The translations under genes were made by a program, and so were the position numbers. This document shows, piece after piece, positions 1 through 7,824 of a stretch of 64,000 nucleotides of DNA (within the stretch, counting starts at the first letter, position 1; every line of letters begins with the position of its first letter). The notes under the pieces were generated by a model. It was not told the origin of the DNA and did not search any database. It saw only the letters and a list, made by a program, of their open reading frames with translations. The DNA is from Betaproteobacteria bacterium (GTDB lineage Bacteria > Pseudomonadota > Gammaproteobacteria > Burkholderiales > Rhodocyclaceae): NCBI GenBank assembly GCA_016705475.1, contig JADIYD010000009.1:248001-312000 (forward strand), read 5' to 3'.

Positions 1-1
1 C

Positions 2-1132
2 GAGAAAACCTACCCGAACCTGATCGCGATGTTCGATCTGCTCGGCGTCGAAAGCGTCGAGACCGAAATGTCCTTTGCCGTGAGCCTCGAAAACCCCGAT
101 CTCGAATGGGCTGGCAGCAATCTGGCGACCGTATTCGGTCAGAAGCGCAATCTGCTCCGCCGGCAGTTCTGGGCCATGCTCTCCGATATCCTGCGTTTCA
201 ACCGCGAAAGCATGGGCTGGCTGGCGTCGCACCCTGACAACAAGCGCAGCCTGCGCGATTTTCTGACTGAGGGCCGCTATTCAAGCGCCTTCTCCGACTG
301 GTACCTGCTGCCGATGGCGGCAGCCATCTGGTCGTGCCCGACCGGCCAGATGCTTGACATGCCGCTCGCCACCTTCATCCGCTTCTGCCAGAACCATGGC
401 CTGCTGCAGGTTTTCGACCGGCCGATGTGGCGCACGGTGAAGGGGGGCGGTCGCGAGTACGTTCGCAAGCTGGCCGCCCGTATGGTCGCCAACGGCTCGG
501 AAATCCGCCTGGCCTGCCCGGTCAGCGCAGTCTCCCGCGAAGGCGGCTGGCTGAAAGTGACGCACACCGGCGGCAGCGAGCACTTCGATCAGGTCGTGAT
601 GGCTTGCCACAGTGACCAGGCTCAGGCCATTCTTGGCTACACCGCCTCCGATGCGCAACGCGAAGTGCTGGCTGCTATTCGCTACCAGCCCAACCGGGCG
701 ATACTGCACACGGACCGCGCCCTGCTACCGCGCGATGAAAAGCTCTGGTCGGCGTGGAATTACTTTGCCGGCAGCGGCGAACCCGGTGAGCAGCCGGTCG
801 GCGTTTCCTACCTGATTAACAAGCTGCAACCCCTGCCGTTCAAGACGCCGGTCGTCGTGACGCTGAATCCGGCGCGCGAGCCGGACCCGGCCAAGGTGCT
901 GGCCGAGTTCGACTACGCCCACCCGATTTTCGACGGCCCGGCCATCGCCGCCCAACAGCGCCTGGCTTCGGTGCAGGGCGAGAACGGCATCTGGCTGGCC
1001 GGCGCCTGGGGCAGCTTCGGCTTCCATGAAGATGGCTTGAAATCGGCCTTGCGCGTCGTCAATGGCATGGGCGTTGCGGCACCTTGGCAGACCGAGGCGG
1101 TCATCGCACCGCGCGCCCTGGAAACAGCCTGA
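2..1132 (+). CDS. NAD/FAD-binding flavoprotein (amine-oxidase-like, COG2907), 5' truncated by window
   Basis: The reading frame is open from base 2, so the gene begins before the window and its dinucleotide-binding N-terminus is missing. About 376 residues remain. They match the C-terminal part of the COG2907 family of predicted NAD/FAD-binding, amine-oxidase-like flavoproteins. The end carries a typical flavin-contacting stretch (GIWLAGAWGSFGFHEDGLKSA, shortened here to its idea: Gly-rich segment, then HEDG). The stop lies 7 bases before the DUF1365 gene, so the two are probably cotranscribed with the cyclopropane synthase gene. Family knowledge: this trio recurs in proteobacteria and is linked to membrane-lipid modification or singlet-oxygen response. 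The exact reaction is not known to me. Confidence 0.85.
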   Translation, partial: EKTYPNLIAMFDLLGVESVETEMSFAVSLENPDLEWAGSNLATVFGQKRNLLRRQFWAMLSDILRFNRESMGWLASHPDNKRSLRDFLTEGRYSSAFSDWYLLPMAAAIWSCPTGQMLDMPLATFIRFCQNHGLLQVFDRPMWRTVKGGGREYVRKLAARMVANGSEIRLACPVSAVSREGGWLKVTHTGGSEHFDQVVMACHSDQAQAILGYTASDAQREVLAAIRYQPNRAILHTDRALLPRDEKLWSAWNYFAGSGEPGEQPVGVSYLINKLQPLPFKTPVVVTLNPAREPDPAKVLAEFDYAHPIFDGPAIAAQQRLASVQGENGIWLAGAWGSFGFHEDGLKSALRVVNGMGVAAPWQTEAVIAPRALETA

Positions 1133-1139
1133 GCCTGCC

Positions 1140-1901
1140 ATGAACAGCCCACGCGTCTTCCTCGGCAATGTCATGCACCGGCGTTTGCGGCCGGCGGTGA
1201 ATGCTTTCGTCTATCCGGTCTTCTACATTCAGTTGCCGGTGCGCGACCTGCATTCTGCAAATTGCCCGATTTTCTCGGTCGACCGCAGCAACCTGCTGAG
1301 TTTTCGCCAGAAGGACCATGGCGCCCGCGATGGTAGCCCCTTGCTGCCGTGGATCCAGTCGCAACTGCGCCAGCACGGCCTGCCGGATGACGGCGAGATC
1401 ACGCTCCAATGCTTCCCGCGCGTGTTCGGCTTCGTATTCAATCCGGTCAGTTTCTGGTTCTGCCGAGATGCCGAAGGCACGTTGGTCGCGGTGCTGGCCG
1501 AGGTCAATAACACCTTCGGTGGCCACTACAGCTACCTGTTGTACAACGCCGACCACTCGCCGCTGCAGGATGGTCAGGAGTTGCGCGCAACCAAGGATTT
1601 TCACGTTTCGCCGTTCAATGAAATCGAAGGCGGCTACCGTTTCCGTTTCCATCTCGACCGGTCGGTCCCGCTGGCCCGCATTGACTACGACGACGCCGAG
1701 GGCGAACTGCTGCTCACTTCGATCTCGGGCAAAGCACGCGCCTGGTCCACATCGGCCTTGCTCGGCGCCTTCGCGAAAATGCCTTTCCTCACCGCTGGCG
1801 TGATGTTCCGCATCCACTGGCAAGCCTTGAAACTGTGGCTGAAAGGGGTGCCCTTCCGTGGCGCCCACGTTCCTCAACCCCTCCGGGAATCGACAAAATG
1901 A
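1140..1901 (+). CDS. DUF1365 domain-containing protein
   Basis: A 253-residue protein of the DUF1365 family. The N-terminal SPRVFLGNVMHRRLRP and the segment FPRVFGYVFNPVSFWF-like (here FPRVFGFVFNPVSFWFC, about residues 97-113) are hallmarks, followed by EVNNTFGGHYSYLL. An upstream in-frame ATG at 1062 would run back into the flavoprotein gene. The ATG at 1140 matches the usual family start and sits 7 bases after the previous stop. The stop overlaps the start of the cyclopropane synthase gene by ATGA, indicating translational coupling. The biochemical role is unknown; the constant partnership with COG2907 flavoproteins and CFA synthases suggests lipid modification (inference). Confidence 0.88.
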   Translation: MNSPRVFLGNVMHRRLRPAVNAFVYPVFYIQLPVRDLHSANCPIFSVDRSNLLSFRQKDHGARDGSPLLPWIQSQLRQHGLPDDGEITLQCFPRVFGFVFNPVSFWFCRDAEGTLVAVLAEVNNTFGGHYSYLLYNADHSPLQDGQELRATKDFHVSPFNEIEGGYRFRFHLDRSVPLARIDYDDAEGELLLTSISGKARAWSTSALLGAFAKMPFLTAGVMFRIHWQALKLWLKGVPFRGAHVPQPLRESTK

Positions 1902-3082
1902 ACAACACAATGATTTTGCGCGGTAGCGAAAGGCTGAACCGCGACACGAGACTGGTTTTCGAGCTACTCGAGAAGCTCCAGGGCGGATTGCTGGAAATCC
2001 GCTTGCCCGGCGGTGCCAGTGCGCTCTTCGGCAATGGTGACCACGGTGTCACGATGCAAGTCCATGACGAAGCGATGTTCGGCCAGGTACTGGCCCGCGG
2101 CGACATCGGCCTGGCCGAAGCCTATCTCGACGGCCACTGGGATTCGCCGGACATTACCGGCCTGCTCAGGCTGCTCGCCGCCAATCACGCGCAACTCAAA
2201 CGGGCGGTGTATGGCTCGTGGCGCGGCATGATCGCCGCCCGCGTTCGCCACTGGCTCAACGGCAACAGCCGTAGCGGCAGCAAGCGCAACATCATGGCCC
2301 ACTACGACCTGGGCAACGATTTCTACAAGCTCTGGCTCGATCCGAGCATGAGCTACTCGTCGGCGGTCTATCGCGAGGCAGACGACGGTTCGCTCGAAAC
2401 GGCGCAGCATGCCAAGTACCGCCGCATCCTCAACTGCCTGAAAGCCGCGCCCGGCCAGAACGTGCTGGAGATCGGCTGCGGCTGGGGTGGCTTTGCCGAG
2501 ATGGCGGTGCAGGAAGGCTTGCAAACCACCGGCCTGACGCTGTCGCCGGCCCAACTGGCCTGGGCCCAAAAACGCGTGCCGAGTGCCGACCTGCGTTTGC
2601 AGGACTACCGCGATCTGAACGAGCAGTTCGACCACGTCGTTTCCATCGAAATGTTCGAAGCCGTCGGCGAGCGCTGGTGGCCGACCTACTTCAAGACGCT
2701 GGCCAAGGCGCTCAAGAGCGAGGGCAGGGCGGTCGTTCAGAGCATCACCATCCGCGACGACATCTTCCCGGAATACCGGCGCAGTACCGACTTCATCCAG
2801 CAATACATTTTCCCGGGCGGCATGCTCCCTTCGCGTTCCGTCTTCCGTGCCGAAGCGGCCAAGCAGGGGCTGGTCGTCCGCAACGAATACGCCTTCGGCC
2901 TCGACTACGCCAAAACCCTGGCCGAATGGCGCCACGCCTTCGAAGCCAACTGGCCCGAAATCCAGAAGCTCGGTTTCGACGAGCCTTTCCGCCGACTCTG
3001 GCGCATGTACCTTTGCTATTGCGAGGCCGGCTTCCTGGCCGGGAATATCGATGTCGTCCAATTTGAACTCACGCATCGTTGA
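1898..3082 (+). CDS. cfa: Cyclopropane-fatty-acyl-phospholipid synthase family protein
   Basis: A 394-residue SAM-dependent methyltransferase of the mycolic acid/cyclopropane synthase family, which adds a methylene from SAM to unsaturated acyl chains of membrane phospholipids. Visible signatures are HYDLGNDFYKLWLD with SMSYSSAVY (about residues 134-155), the SAM-binding LEIGCGWGG, the EMFEAVGE segment, YIFPGGMLPS, and MYLCYCEAGF near the C-terminus. The start ATG overlaps the DUF1365 stop (ATGA). An earlier in-frame ATG at 1835 lies within DUF1365 and is not needed. Length is typical. Some family members make other products (methylated or furan fatty acids), so the exact product is open. Confidence 0.92.
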   Translation: MNNTMILRGSERLNRDTRLVFELLEKLQGGLLEIRLPGGASALFGNGDHGVTMQVHDEAMFGQVLARGDIGLAEAYLDGHWDSPDITGLLRLLAANHAQLKRAVYGSWRGMIAARVRHWLNGNSRSGSKRNIMAHYDLGNDFYKLWLDPSMSYSSAVYREADDGSLETAQHAKYRRILNCLKAAPGQNVLEIGCGWGGFAEMAVQEGLQTTGLTLSPAQLAWAQKRVPSADLRLQDYRDLNEQFDHVVSIEMFEAVGERWWPTYFKTLAKALKSEGRAVVQSITIRDDIFPEYRRSTDFIQQYIFPGGMLPSRSVFRAEAAKQGLVVRNEYAFGLDYAKTLAEWRHAFEANWPEIQKLGFDEPFRRLWRMYLCYCEAGFLAGNIDVVQFELTHR

Positions 3083-3104
3083 TCTGGTGGCCCCGGGGGT
3101 ACGA

Positions 3105-3653
3105 ATGAGCGACTCCTGCGGTCAACCGGAAAAAACGGCCAAAAATGAAATGGCCTCGGGCGGGCGTCGTCGGCTTTTGCTGGCGCTGGCGGCCGCACCG
3201 TTCGCCGCTTTCGCCAACACCGACCCGACGGCCGGCCTCAAACGCTGGGGCAACGGCCAGTTCCGCCGCTTCGGCTTTCTTGTCTATGAGGCCACGTTGT
3301 GGGCGGGTGACGATCCGCAACGGCCGCCGCTCGCCCTGCGCCTCGACTACAAACGCACGCTCGCCGGTGCGGCGATTGCTGACGCCAGCGTCAAGGAAAT
3401 GCGGGCACTGGGGGCGGACGAGGTGGCGCTCAAGCGCTGGGGCGAGCAGATGACGCGCATCTTTCCGAACGTGAAGGACGGCGATTTCATCATCGGGGAA
3501 TATGTGCCCGGTTCCGCGCGTTTCTACTTCAATGGCCGTCTCCTAGGCGAAGTTGCCGATGCGGATTTCGCGAGGCTGTTTTTTGGCATCTGGCTGGATG
3601 CAAAGACGAGTGCGCCCGAATTGCGGGCGGCGTTGTTGAGGCGAGTGGGATGA
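3105..3653 (+). CDS. Chalcone isomerase-like family protein, exported
   Basis: A 182-residue protein of the bacterial chalcone-isomerase-like family. Recognisable parts are the FGFLVYEATLWAG segment, LDYKR, and the C-terminal PGSARFYFNGRLLGEVADADFARLFFGIWLD. A signal peptide is visible: RRR followed by LLLALAAAPFAAFA. Two starts are possible. ATG 3105 gives an N-terminal extension encoded by a copy of the short dispersed repeat (3117-3150). ATG 3150 starts just after the repeat and gives a cleaner signal peptide, but lacks an obvious ribosome binding site. It follows cfa by 22 bases. The function is unknown in bacteria; it is frequently found in this lipid cluster. Confidence 0.8.
   Translation: MSDSCGQPEKTAKNEMASGGRRRLLLALAAAPFAAFANTDPTAGLKRWGNGQFRRFGFLVYEATLWAGDDPQRPPLALRLDYKRTLAGAAIADASVKEMRALGADEVALKRWGEQMTRIFPNVKDGDFIIGEYVPGSARFYFNGRLLGEVADADFARLFFGIWLDAKTSAPELRAALLRRVG
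3117..3150 (+). repeat. Short dispersed repeat, copy 1 (core CGGTCAACCGGAAAAA)
   Basis: The core is at 3119-3134, followed by ACGGCCAAAAATGAAA. The same extended form recurs at 3949-3984. It falls at the very 5' end of the chalcone-isomerase-like gene, before the signal peptide. Confidence 0.75.
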
Positions 3654-3703
3654 ATGCTTCTTGCCGCTTGCTGCTGGCAGGATCCGCTGAATGGGCATGG
3701 GTT

Positions 3704-3890
3704 TCCGCCTTGCTGGCGGGCGTACTTTCTTTTGCTTCGCCAAAAGAAAGTAGCCAAAGAAAAGGCGACCCCAGGGTCGGCGCCCTTCGGGTTCCTTGCG
3801 CTACTCGGCAGGCCGGGCGGCTGGCTAAACTCGCCTGCGGCTCAGACAACGCCAGCCGACTGCCCCCGGCCTTCCTGCGTTGCTCAGCGC
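3704..3890 (-). repeat. Intergenic ~190 bp repeat, copy A (inverted relative to copy B)
   Basis: The reverse complement of this stretch aligns along its length with 4041-4233. Shared blocks, in order on the element, are GAGCAACGCAGG, TGTCTGAG, CGAGT, GAGTAGC, CCGACCC, GGTCGCCTTTTCTTT, and the palindrome ACTTTCTTTTGGCGAAGCAA with its return arm. The palindrome (11 bp arms) could form a hairpin on either strand. Similar elements are common between genes in Betaproteobacteria; the open frames inside them are not genes. Confidence 0.8.
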
Positions 3891-3948
3891 CTCTCATGGG
3901 GACCCGAAAGGCGTCCGGGCCCAGCAATTCGTCGCAAAAAATCGGCTT

Positions 3949-3984
3949 CCACGGTCAACCGGATAAAACGGCCAAAAATGAAAC
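3949..3984 (+). repeat. Short dispersed repeat, copy 2
   Basis: The sequence CCACGGTCAACCGGATAAAA is followed by CGGCCAAAAATGAAAC. It is nearly identical to copy 1, with one change in the A tract. It lies midway between the two inverted ~190 bp repeats. Confidence 0.75.
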
Positions 3985-4040
3985 GTGTCGCTCGGGCAAC
4001 CAGGCCCAAATACGGATTGTTTCACCGGGCCCCTTGATAG

Positions 4041-4233
4041 GTGCCGAGCAACGCAGGGGCTGGCGGGAAAAGGGCGAGGACTGTCTGAGGGGCGTAGCCC
4101 CGAGTTCCGCAGCCCCCGCCAGTCCCGAGTAGCACAGGGAACCGGCGCAGCCGGCACCGACCCAGGGTCGCCTTTTCTTTGCTTACTTTCTTTTGGCGAA
4201 GCAAAAGAAAGTGAGCCGCCCCGCAAGGGCGGA
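4041..4233 (+). repeat. Intergenic ~190 bp repeat, copy B
   Basis: This is the partner of copy A in the opposite orientation. It ends with the same palindromic TTTCTTTTGGCGAAGCAAAA segment and a small GCC-rich hairpin (CCGCCCCGCAAGGGCGG), just upstream of the MFS gene. Divergence is greatest between the GAGCAACGCAGG block and the TGTCTGAG block. Confidence 0.8.
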
Positions 4234-4274
4234 ACCCCCTGCCAATCGAAGCAGCCAGCTTCAGGCAGCACCCC

Positions 4275-5492
4275 ATGACCAACGGCCGCATCCTCTCCTA
4301 TGGCCTGCTAGGCCTCCCCCTGGCCTTCGCAGCCCTCCCGATCTACGTCCACGTCCCCCGTTACTACGCCGAAAACGCCGGCATGGAGCTGGCGCTGCTC
4401 GGTTTCATCCTCCTCGGCGCCCGTCTGCTCGATGCCGGCATCGACCCCTGGCTCGGCTGGCTGGCCGACCGTGTTTCCCGGCCGCGCATGGTGGCGTTGG
4501 CCTTGCTGCCGTTTGCCATCGGCTTCGTCGCGCTCCTCAATCCGCCCGATGAGAACGTCGCGCTCTGGCTGCTCGGCTCGCTGGCGCTGACCTACCTCGG
4601 CTTCTCGGCTGCCAGCGTGGCCTACCAGGCATGGGGTGCGGACATCGGCGAGGAATCGGTCCTGAGAACGCGGTTGACCGCAGCACGGGAAGGTTTCGGC
4701 CTGATCGGTGTCGTTCTCGCCGCAGCGCTGCCCGCCGTGCTGGCTGCGAGCCTCAGTGACGGCATTGAGCGACTGAGCTGGATACTGCCGCCGCTGTTGC
4801 TGATCGCTGCGCTGACGACCTTCAGCCGCGTCGGCGTCGGCAAACCGGTGATTGCCGCCAGTGAGCCCTTGCTGCCCAGCCTGCGCCGGGTCTTCGCTGA
4901 TGAAGCTTTCCGTCGCCTGCTCATCGTCTTCGTCGCCAACGGTATCGCCGCGGCCCTGCCGGCCACGCTCTTCCTGTTCTTTGTCGCCGACGTATTGCTG
5001 GCCGAAGCCGCCAGCGGCCCGTTGCTGGCGCTGTACTTCGTTGCTGGCGCCGCTTCCTTGCCGCTCTGGGTCATGCTCTCGGCCCGGCGGGGTCGGGTCT
5101 TCGCATGGCTCCTGGCGATGGGCGTTTCGATTGTCGCCTTCGCTGGCGCGAGCCTGCTCGGCGCGGGCGATGTCTGGCTGTTTGCCATTATCTGCATCGC
5201 CTCCGGTCTCGCGCTTGGGGCTGACTTGGCCCTGCCGGCCGCCATCGCTGCCGACCTCGGCGAACGGCAGGGGCAGGCCGGGGCCTGCTTCGGCGTCTGG
5301 AATTTTGTTGCCAAACTCAACCTGGCGCTCGCCGCCGGGCTTTCACTACCCCTGCTCGGTGCGCTCGGCTATGTGCCGGGTGGTAGCACCGGGCTACCTG
5401 CCCTGACCTTTGCCTACGCGCTGTTACCGCTCGCCTTCAAAGCGCTGGCCGGCGTTCTGCTCTGGCGCTGGCGCCATTCCCTGGAGATCTGA
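4275..5492 (+). CDS. MFS transporter (GPH/MFS-like permease)
   Basis: A 405-residue membrane protein with about twelve hydrophobic helices. The first helix is followed by a loop and GARLLDAGIDPWLGWLADRV (about residues 54-73), which resembles the glycoside-pentoside-hexuronide branch of the major facilitator superfamily. It heads the second half of the lipid cluster. Its stop precedes the DUF3833 lipoprotein gene by 2 bases. The substrate cannot be told from sequence. In related clusters this permease travels with the DUF3833 protein, SDR and CFA synthase, so export or flipping of a lipid-like molecule is a reasonable guess (inference). Confidence 0.82.
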   Translation: MTNGRILSYGLLGLPLAFAALPIYVHVPRYYAENAGMELALLGFILLGARLLDAGIDPWLGWLADRVSRPRMVALALLPFAIGFVALLNPPDENVALWLLGSLALTYLGFSAASVAYQAWGADIGEESVLRTRLTAAREGFGLIGVVLAAALPAVLAASLSDGIERLSWILPPLLLIAALTTFSRVGVGKPVIAASEPLLPSLRRVFADEAFRRLLIVFVANGIAAALPATLFLFFVADVLLAEAASGPLLALYFVAGAASLPLWVMLSARRGRVFAWLLAMGVSIVAFAGASLLGAGDVWLFAIICIASGLALGADLALPAAIAADLGERQGQAGACFGVWNFVAKLNLALAAGLSLPLLGALGYVPGGSTGLPALTFAYALLPLAFKALAGVLLWRWRHSLEI

Positions 5493-5494
5493 CC

Positions 5495-6016
5495 ATGAAA
5501 CTCTTGCTCGCTGCTGCCTTCACGCTCGGCCTTGCCGGCTGTGCTTCGACGGGCGTCGAACAATACCGTGCCGAACAGCCGGCGCTCGACCTCAAAACCT
5601 ACCTCAACGGCACGCTCGACGCCTGGGGCATTTTTCAGGGCCGTTCCGGCGAGGTGCAAAAACGTTTCCAGGTCGTCATCGACGCCAAGTGGAATGGCGA
5701 CACCGGCGTCCTCGACGAGAACTTCAAGTGGTCCGACGGCACCACCTCGCGCCGCGTATGGACGCTGACCAAACAGGCCGACGGCACTTTCCGCGGCCGG
5801 GCTGACGATGTCGTCGGCGAGGCCATCGGCGAAGTTTCCGGCAATGCCCTGCGCTGGCGCTACGTGCTGGCGCTGCCGGTGGACGGCAAGGTCTATAACG
5901 TCGATTTCGACGACTGGATGTTCCTGATGGACGACAAGGTCATGATGAACCGCTCCTACATGTCGAAATGGGGCTTCAACCTGGGCGAAGTGACGCTGAC
6001 CTTCGTCAAGCGTTAA
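5495..6016 (+). CDS. DUF3833 family lipoprotein
   Basis: A 173-residue predicted lipoprotein. The signal peptide ends in a lipobox, LAGC, with the acylated cysteine at about residue 16. The body matches DUF3833: DAWGIFQGRSGEVQKRF, FKWSDGT..RRVWTL, DDWMFLMDD and MNRSYMSKWGFNLGEVTLTF. It is tightly packed between the MFS gene (2-base gap) and the short-chain dehydrogenase gene (10 bases). The function is unknown, though the fold is probably a small lipocalin-like barrel (inference from size and strand-rich sequence). Confidence 0.85.
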   Translation: MKLLLAAAFTLGLAGCASTGVEQYRAEQPALDLKTYLNGTLDAWGIFQGRSGEVQKRFQVVIDAKWNGDTGVLDENFKWSDGTTSRRVWTLTKQADGTFRGRADDVVGEAIGEVSGNALRWRYVLALPVDGKVYNVDFDDWMFLMDDKVMMNRSYMSKWGFNLGEVTLTFVKR

Positions 6017-6026
6017 GCCGGCTGCC

Positions 6027-6788
6027 ATGTCCTCCAACCCGAAAATCACTGACTGGAAGGGCAAGCGCGTCTGGCTGGTCGGCGCCTCGAGCGGCATCGG
6101 TGCGGCGGTTGCCCGCGAATTGGCCGGGCGCGGTGCACGTGTTGCACTGTCGGCCCGAAGCGCCGACAAACTCGCAGCGCTGGCCATCGCCGATGCGCTG
6201 CTACTGCCCTGCGACGCGACCGACGTCGCCAGCCTGGGCGCCGCCCGCGAAAAATTGTTGGCCACCTGGGGTGGCGTCGATCTGGTCATTTACCTGGCCG
6301 GCGATTACGTCCCGATGCGCGCCGACAACTTCGATCTGGCCGTGGCCGAAAAGGTCGTCACCGTTAATTTCAACGCTGCCATGCGCTTGACCGCCACTGT
6401 CCTCGGCGATCTCAAACCAGGTGGCGGCATCGCCTTCGTTGCCAGCGTTGCCGGTTATCGCGGCTTGCCCAAGGCGCTGGCCTACGGGCCGGGCAAAGCG
6501 GCGCTCATCCACTTCGCCGAAGTGCTGCACATCGATCTTGTGCCGAAAGGTATTGGCGTCTGGGTCATCAACCCGGGCTTCGTCTCGACCCAACTGACTG
6601 CCAAAAACGATTTCGAGATGCCAGCGCTGCAGACGCCGGAACAAGCGGCAATTGCCACGGTCGACGGCTTCAGGTCGGCCAATTTCGAAATCCATTTCCC
6701 CAAGCGTTTTACCCGCCTCATGAAGTTCTTTGCGCTGCTTCCCTACCGCTGGTATTTCCCGCTCATTCGCCGCTCTACCGGAGGCTGA
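6027..6788 (+). CDS. Short-chain dehydrogenase/reductase (SDR) family protein
   Basis: A 253-residue classical SDR. The cofactor motif is GASSGIG (residues 19-25). The catalytic residues are S140, Y153 (AYGPGK) and K157, and the conserved PGFV follows. The usual NNAG motif is changed to YLAGD (residues 89-93). The C-terminus has a hydrophobic/basic stretch (FTRLMKFFALLPYRWYFPLIRR) suggesting membrane association. Position inside the lipid cluster suggests oxidation or reduction of a lipid-derived hydroxyl or keto group; the substrate is unknown. Confidence 0.88.
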   Translation: MSSNPKITDWKGKRVWLVGASSGIGAAVARELAGRGARVALSARSADKLAALAIADALLLPCDATDVASLGAAREKLLATWGGVDLVIYLAGDYVPMRADNFDLAVAEKVVTVNFNAAMRLTATVLGDLKPGGGIAFVASVAGYRGLPKALAYGPGKAALIHFAEVLHIDLVPKGIGVWVINPGFVSTQLTAKNDFEMPALQTPEQAAIATVDGFRSANFEIHFPKRFTRLMKFFALLPYRWYFPLIRRSTGG

Positions 6789-6789
6789 C

Positions 6790-7212
6790 ATGACCCTCGA
6801 CGACCTGATCGTCTTCTACAACGAATTCGCCCCGGCCAGCGTCGCCCGCTTCCCCGAGTTCTACAGCGACAACGCCTACTTCAAGGACCCGTTCAACGAA
6901 GTGCGCGGCCTGCCGGCCATCCAGCGTATTTTCACCCACATGTTCGGACAGGTCGCCGAACCGCGCTTCGTGGTGACGGAAAAGGTGGCAGACCAGAATG
7001 GCGCCATGCTGGTCTGGGAGTTCTACTACCGGGTGAAGCTGTGGGGCAAGGGCGAGGCACAGGTCATGCGCGGCGTCTCGCATCTCAAGTTCGATGCTGA
7101 CGGCAAGGTCTGTTACCACCGTGACTACTGGGATGCCGCCGAAGAGCTCTACATGAAACTGCCGGCCATCGGCACGTTGATGCGCGGCTTGCGGCGCATG
7201 CTGGCGGCGTGA
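6790..7212 (+). CDS. Nuclear transport factor 2 (SnoaL-like) family protein
   Basis: A 140-residue protein with the NTF2/SnoaL cone fold signature: an N-terminal helix, FYSDNAYFKDPFNEVRG, then alternating strands ending in HRDYWDAAEELY. The ATG at 6790 lies directly after the SDR stop (TGAC-ATG). An upstream in-frame ATG at 6730 would overlap the SDR gene and is rejected. This is the last gene of the cluster. Family members range from isomerases to polyketide cyclases or binding proteins, so no reaction is assigned. Confidence 0.85.
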   Translation: MTLDDLIVFYNEFAPASVARFPEFYSDNAYFKDPFNEVRGLPAIQRIFTHMFGQVAEPRFVVTEKVADQNGAMLVWEFYYRVKLWGKGEAQVMRGVSHLKFDADGKVCYHRDYWDAAEELYMKLPAIGTLMRGLRRMLAA

Positions 7213-7366
7213 CGGGCGACAAAGGGGCTCCACCTTATTGATTGCATGAACCCGCTTCAGGGCAATGCGCATTGGGAAGCGAAAAGACAGCAACTTCGGA
7301 TTGAATCGAAGCACAGGGAACCATTGCCCAGCCGCGAACGGTTGCACTAATCGCAACGAATTAAAG

Positions 7367-7396
7367 CTGTCATAAAAAATTCATAAACGATATACG
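7367..7396 (+). promoter_or_regulatory. Candidate sigma70 promoter for the small membrane protein gene
   Basis: CTGTCA (7367-7372) and TATACG (7391-7396) are separated by 18 bases in an AT-rich stretch before the gene at 7452. An imperfect inverted repeat, GTTGC-N7-GCAAC, lies just upstream (about 7341-7357). The match is moderate. Confidence 0.3.
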
Positions 7397-7451
7397 TCGT
7401 TTAGCCGCGCATGATGGTACGCTGACTTCATATTGTTAATCGGAGAAACGC

Positions 7452-7733
7452 ATGCTCCACAATCCCTTGATGTTCTTTATTGGCGGGGTTCTGGCGGCTT
7501 CTTACTTTATTGCGCCGATGCTTTTTGCATCCCGCACGCGTCCCGCTTGCTTCATGTTTGTGGCGCTGCTCTACATTGTCGCAATGGCTGTCACTTTTCT
7601 GGTCGTCGACGCGAGAGCTTCGCTTGCTTTGCTAGAGCTGGGTGTTGCCTTCACCCTGATCGGCAAGTTGCTGGCCATCAATTTCAGCATGCTGCAATCG
7701 CCGAACTACCCGAAGAACCGTCGCTGCTACTGA
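7452..7733 (+). CDS. Small membrane protein, unrecognised
   Basis: A 93-residue protein with about three hydrophobic segments (roughly residues 5-25, 33-52 and 58-80) and a short basic tail PNYPKNRRCY. A good ribosome binding site (CGGAGAAACGC) precedes the ATG. I do not recognise a family. It stands alone between the lipid cluster and the convergent phasin gene, with which it shares a terminator. Composition is like the neighbours, so it is likely a real single-gene unit. Confidence 0.7.
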   Translation: MLHNPLMFFIGGVLAASYFIAPMLFASRTRPACFMFVALLYIVAMAVTFLVVDARASLALLELGVAFTLIGKLLAINFSMLQSPNYPKNRRCY

Positions 7734-7777
7734 TTGACTGGTGGCGGAACCGGTAGCGCGAAAAGCGCTTGCCCATG

Positions 7778-7807
7778 AAAAAGCCCGCACGAATGCGGGC
7801 TTTTTAC
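7778..7807. terminator. Bidirectional intrinsic terminator
   Basis: AAAAAGCCCGCA-CGAA-TGCGGGCTTTTT: an 8 bp GC-rich stem, AGCCCGCA/TGCGGGCT, flanked by A and T runs, between the convergent small membrane protein and phasin genes. It can serve both strands. Confidence 0.85.
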
Positions 7808-7824
7808 TTCAGCAGGAGCTGAAA

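Larger units (their letters stand above)
3654..4274. other. 621 bp gene-free gap filled by repeats
   Basis: This interval separates the two halves of the lipid cluster. It contains two inverted copies of a ~190 bp repeat with about 150 bp between them, and a copy of the short GGTCAACCGG repeat in the middle. Several open frames of 60-160 codons exist, but they follow the repeat sequence, are Arg/Pro/Gly rich and show no domain, so no gene is called. Confidence 0.75.

Noticed and set aside
1268..1290. Repeat-like TTTTCTCGGTCGACCGCAGC in the DUF1365 gene
   Set aside because: The encoded FSVDRSN is a plausible native family segment, and the core is TCGACC, not the repeat core.
3529..4291. Several open frames of 60-160 codons on both strands in the repeat region
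   Set aside because: They follow the inverted ~190 bp repeats, are Arg/Pro/Gly-rich, overlap each other in all frames and show no domain or ribosome binding site.
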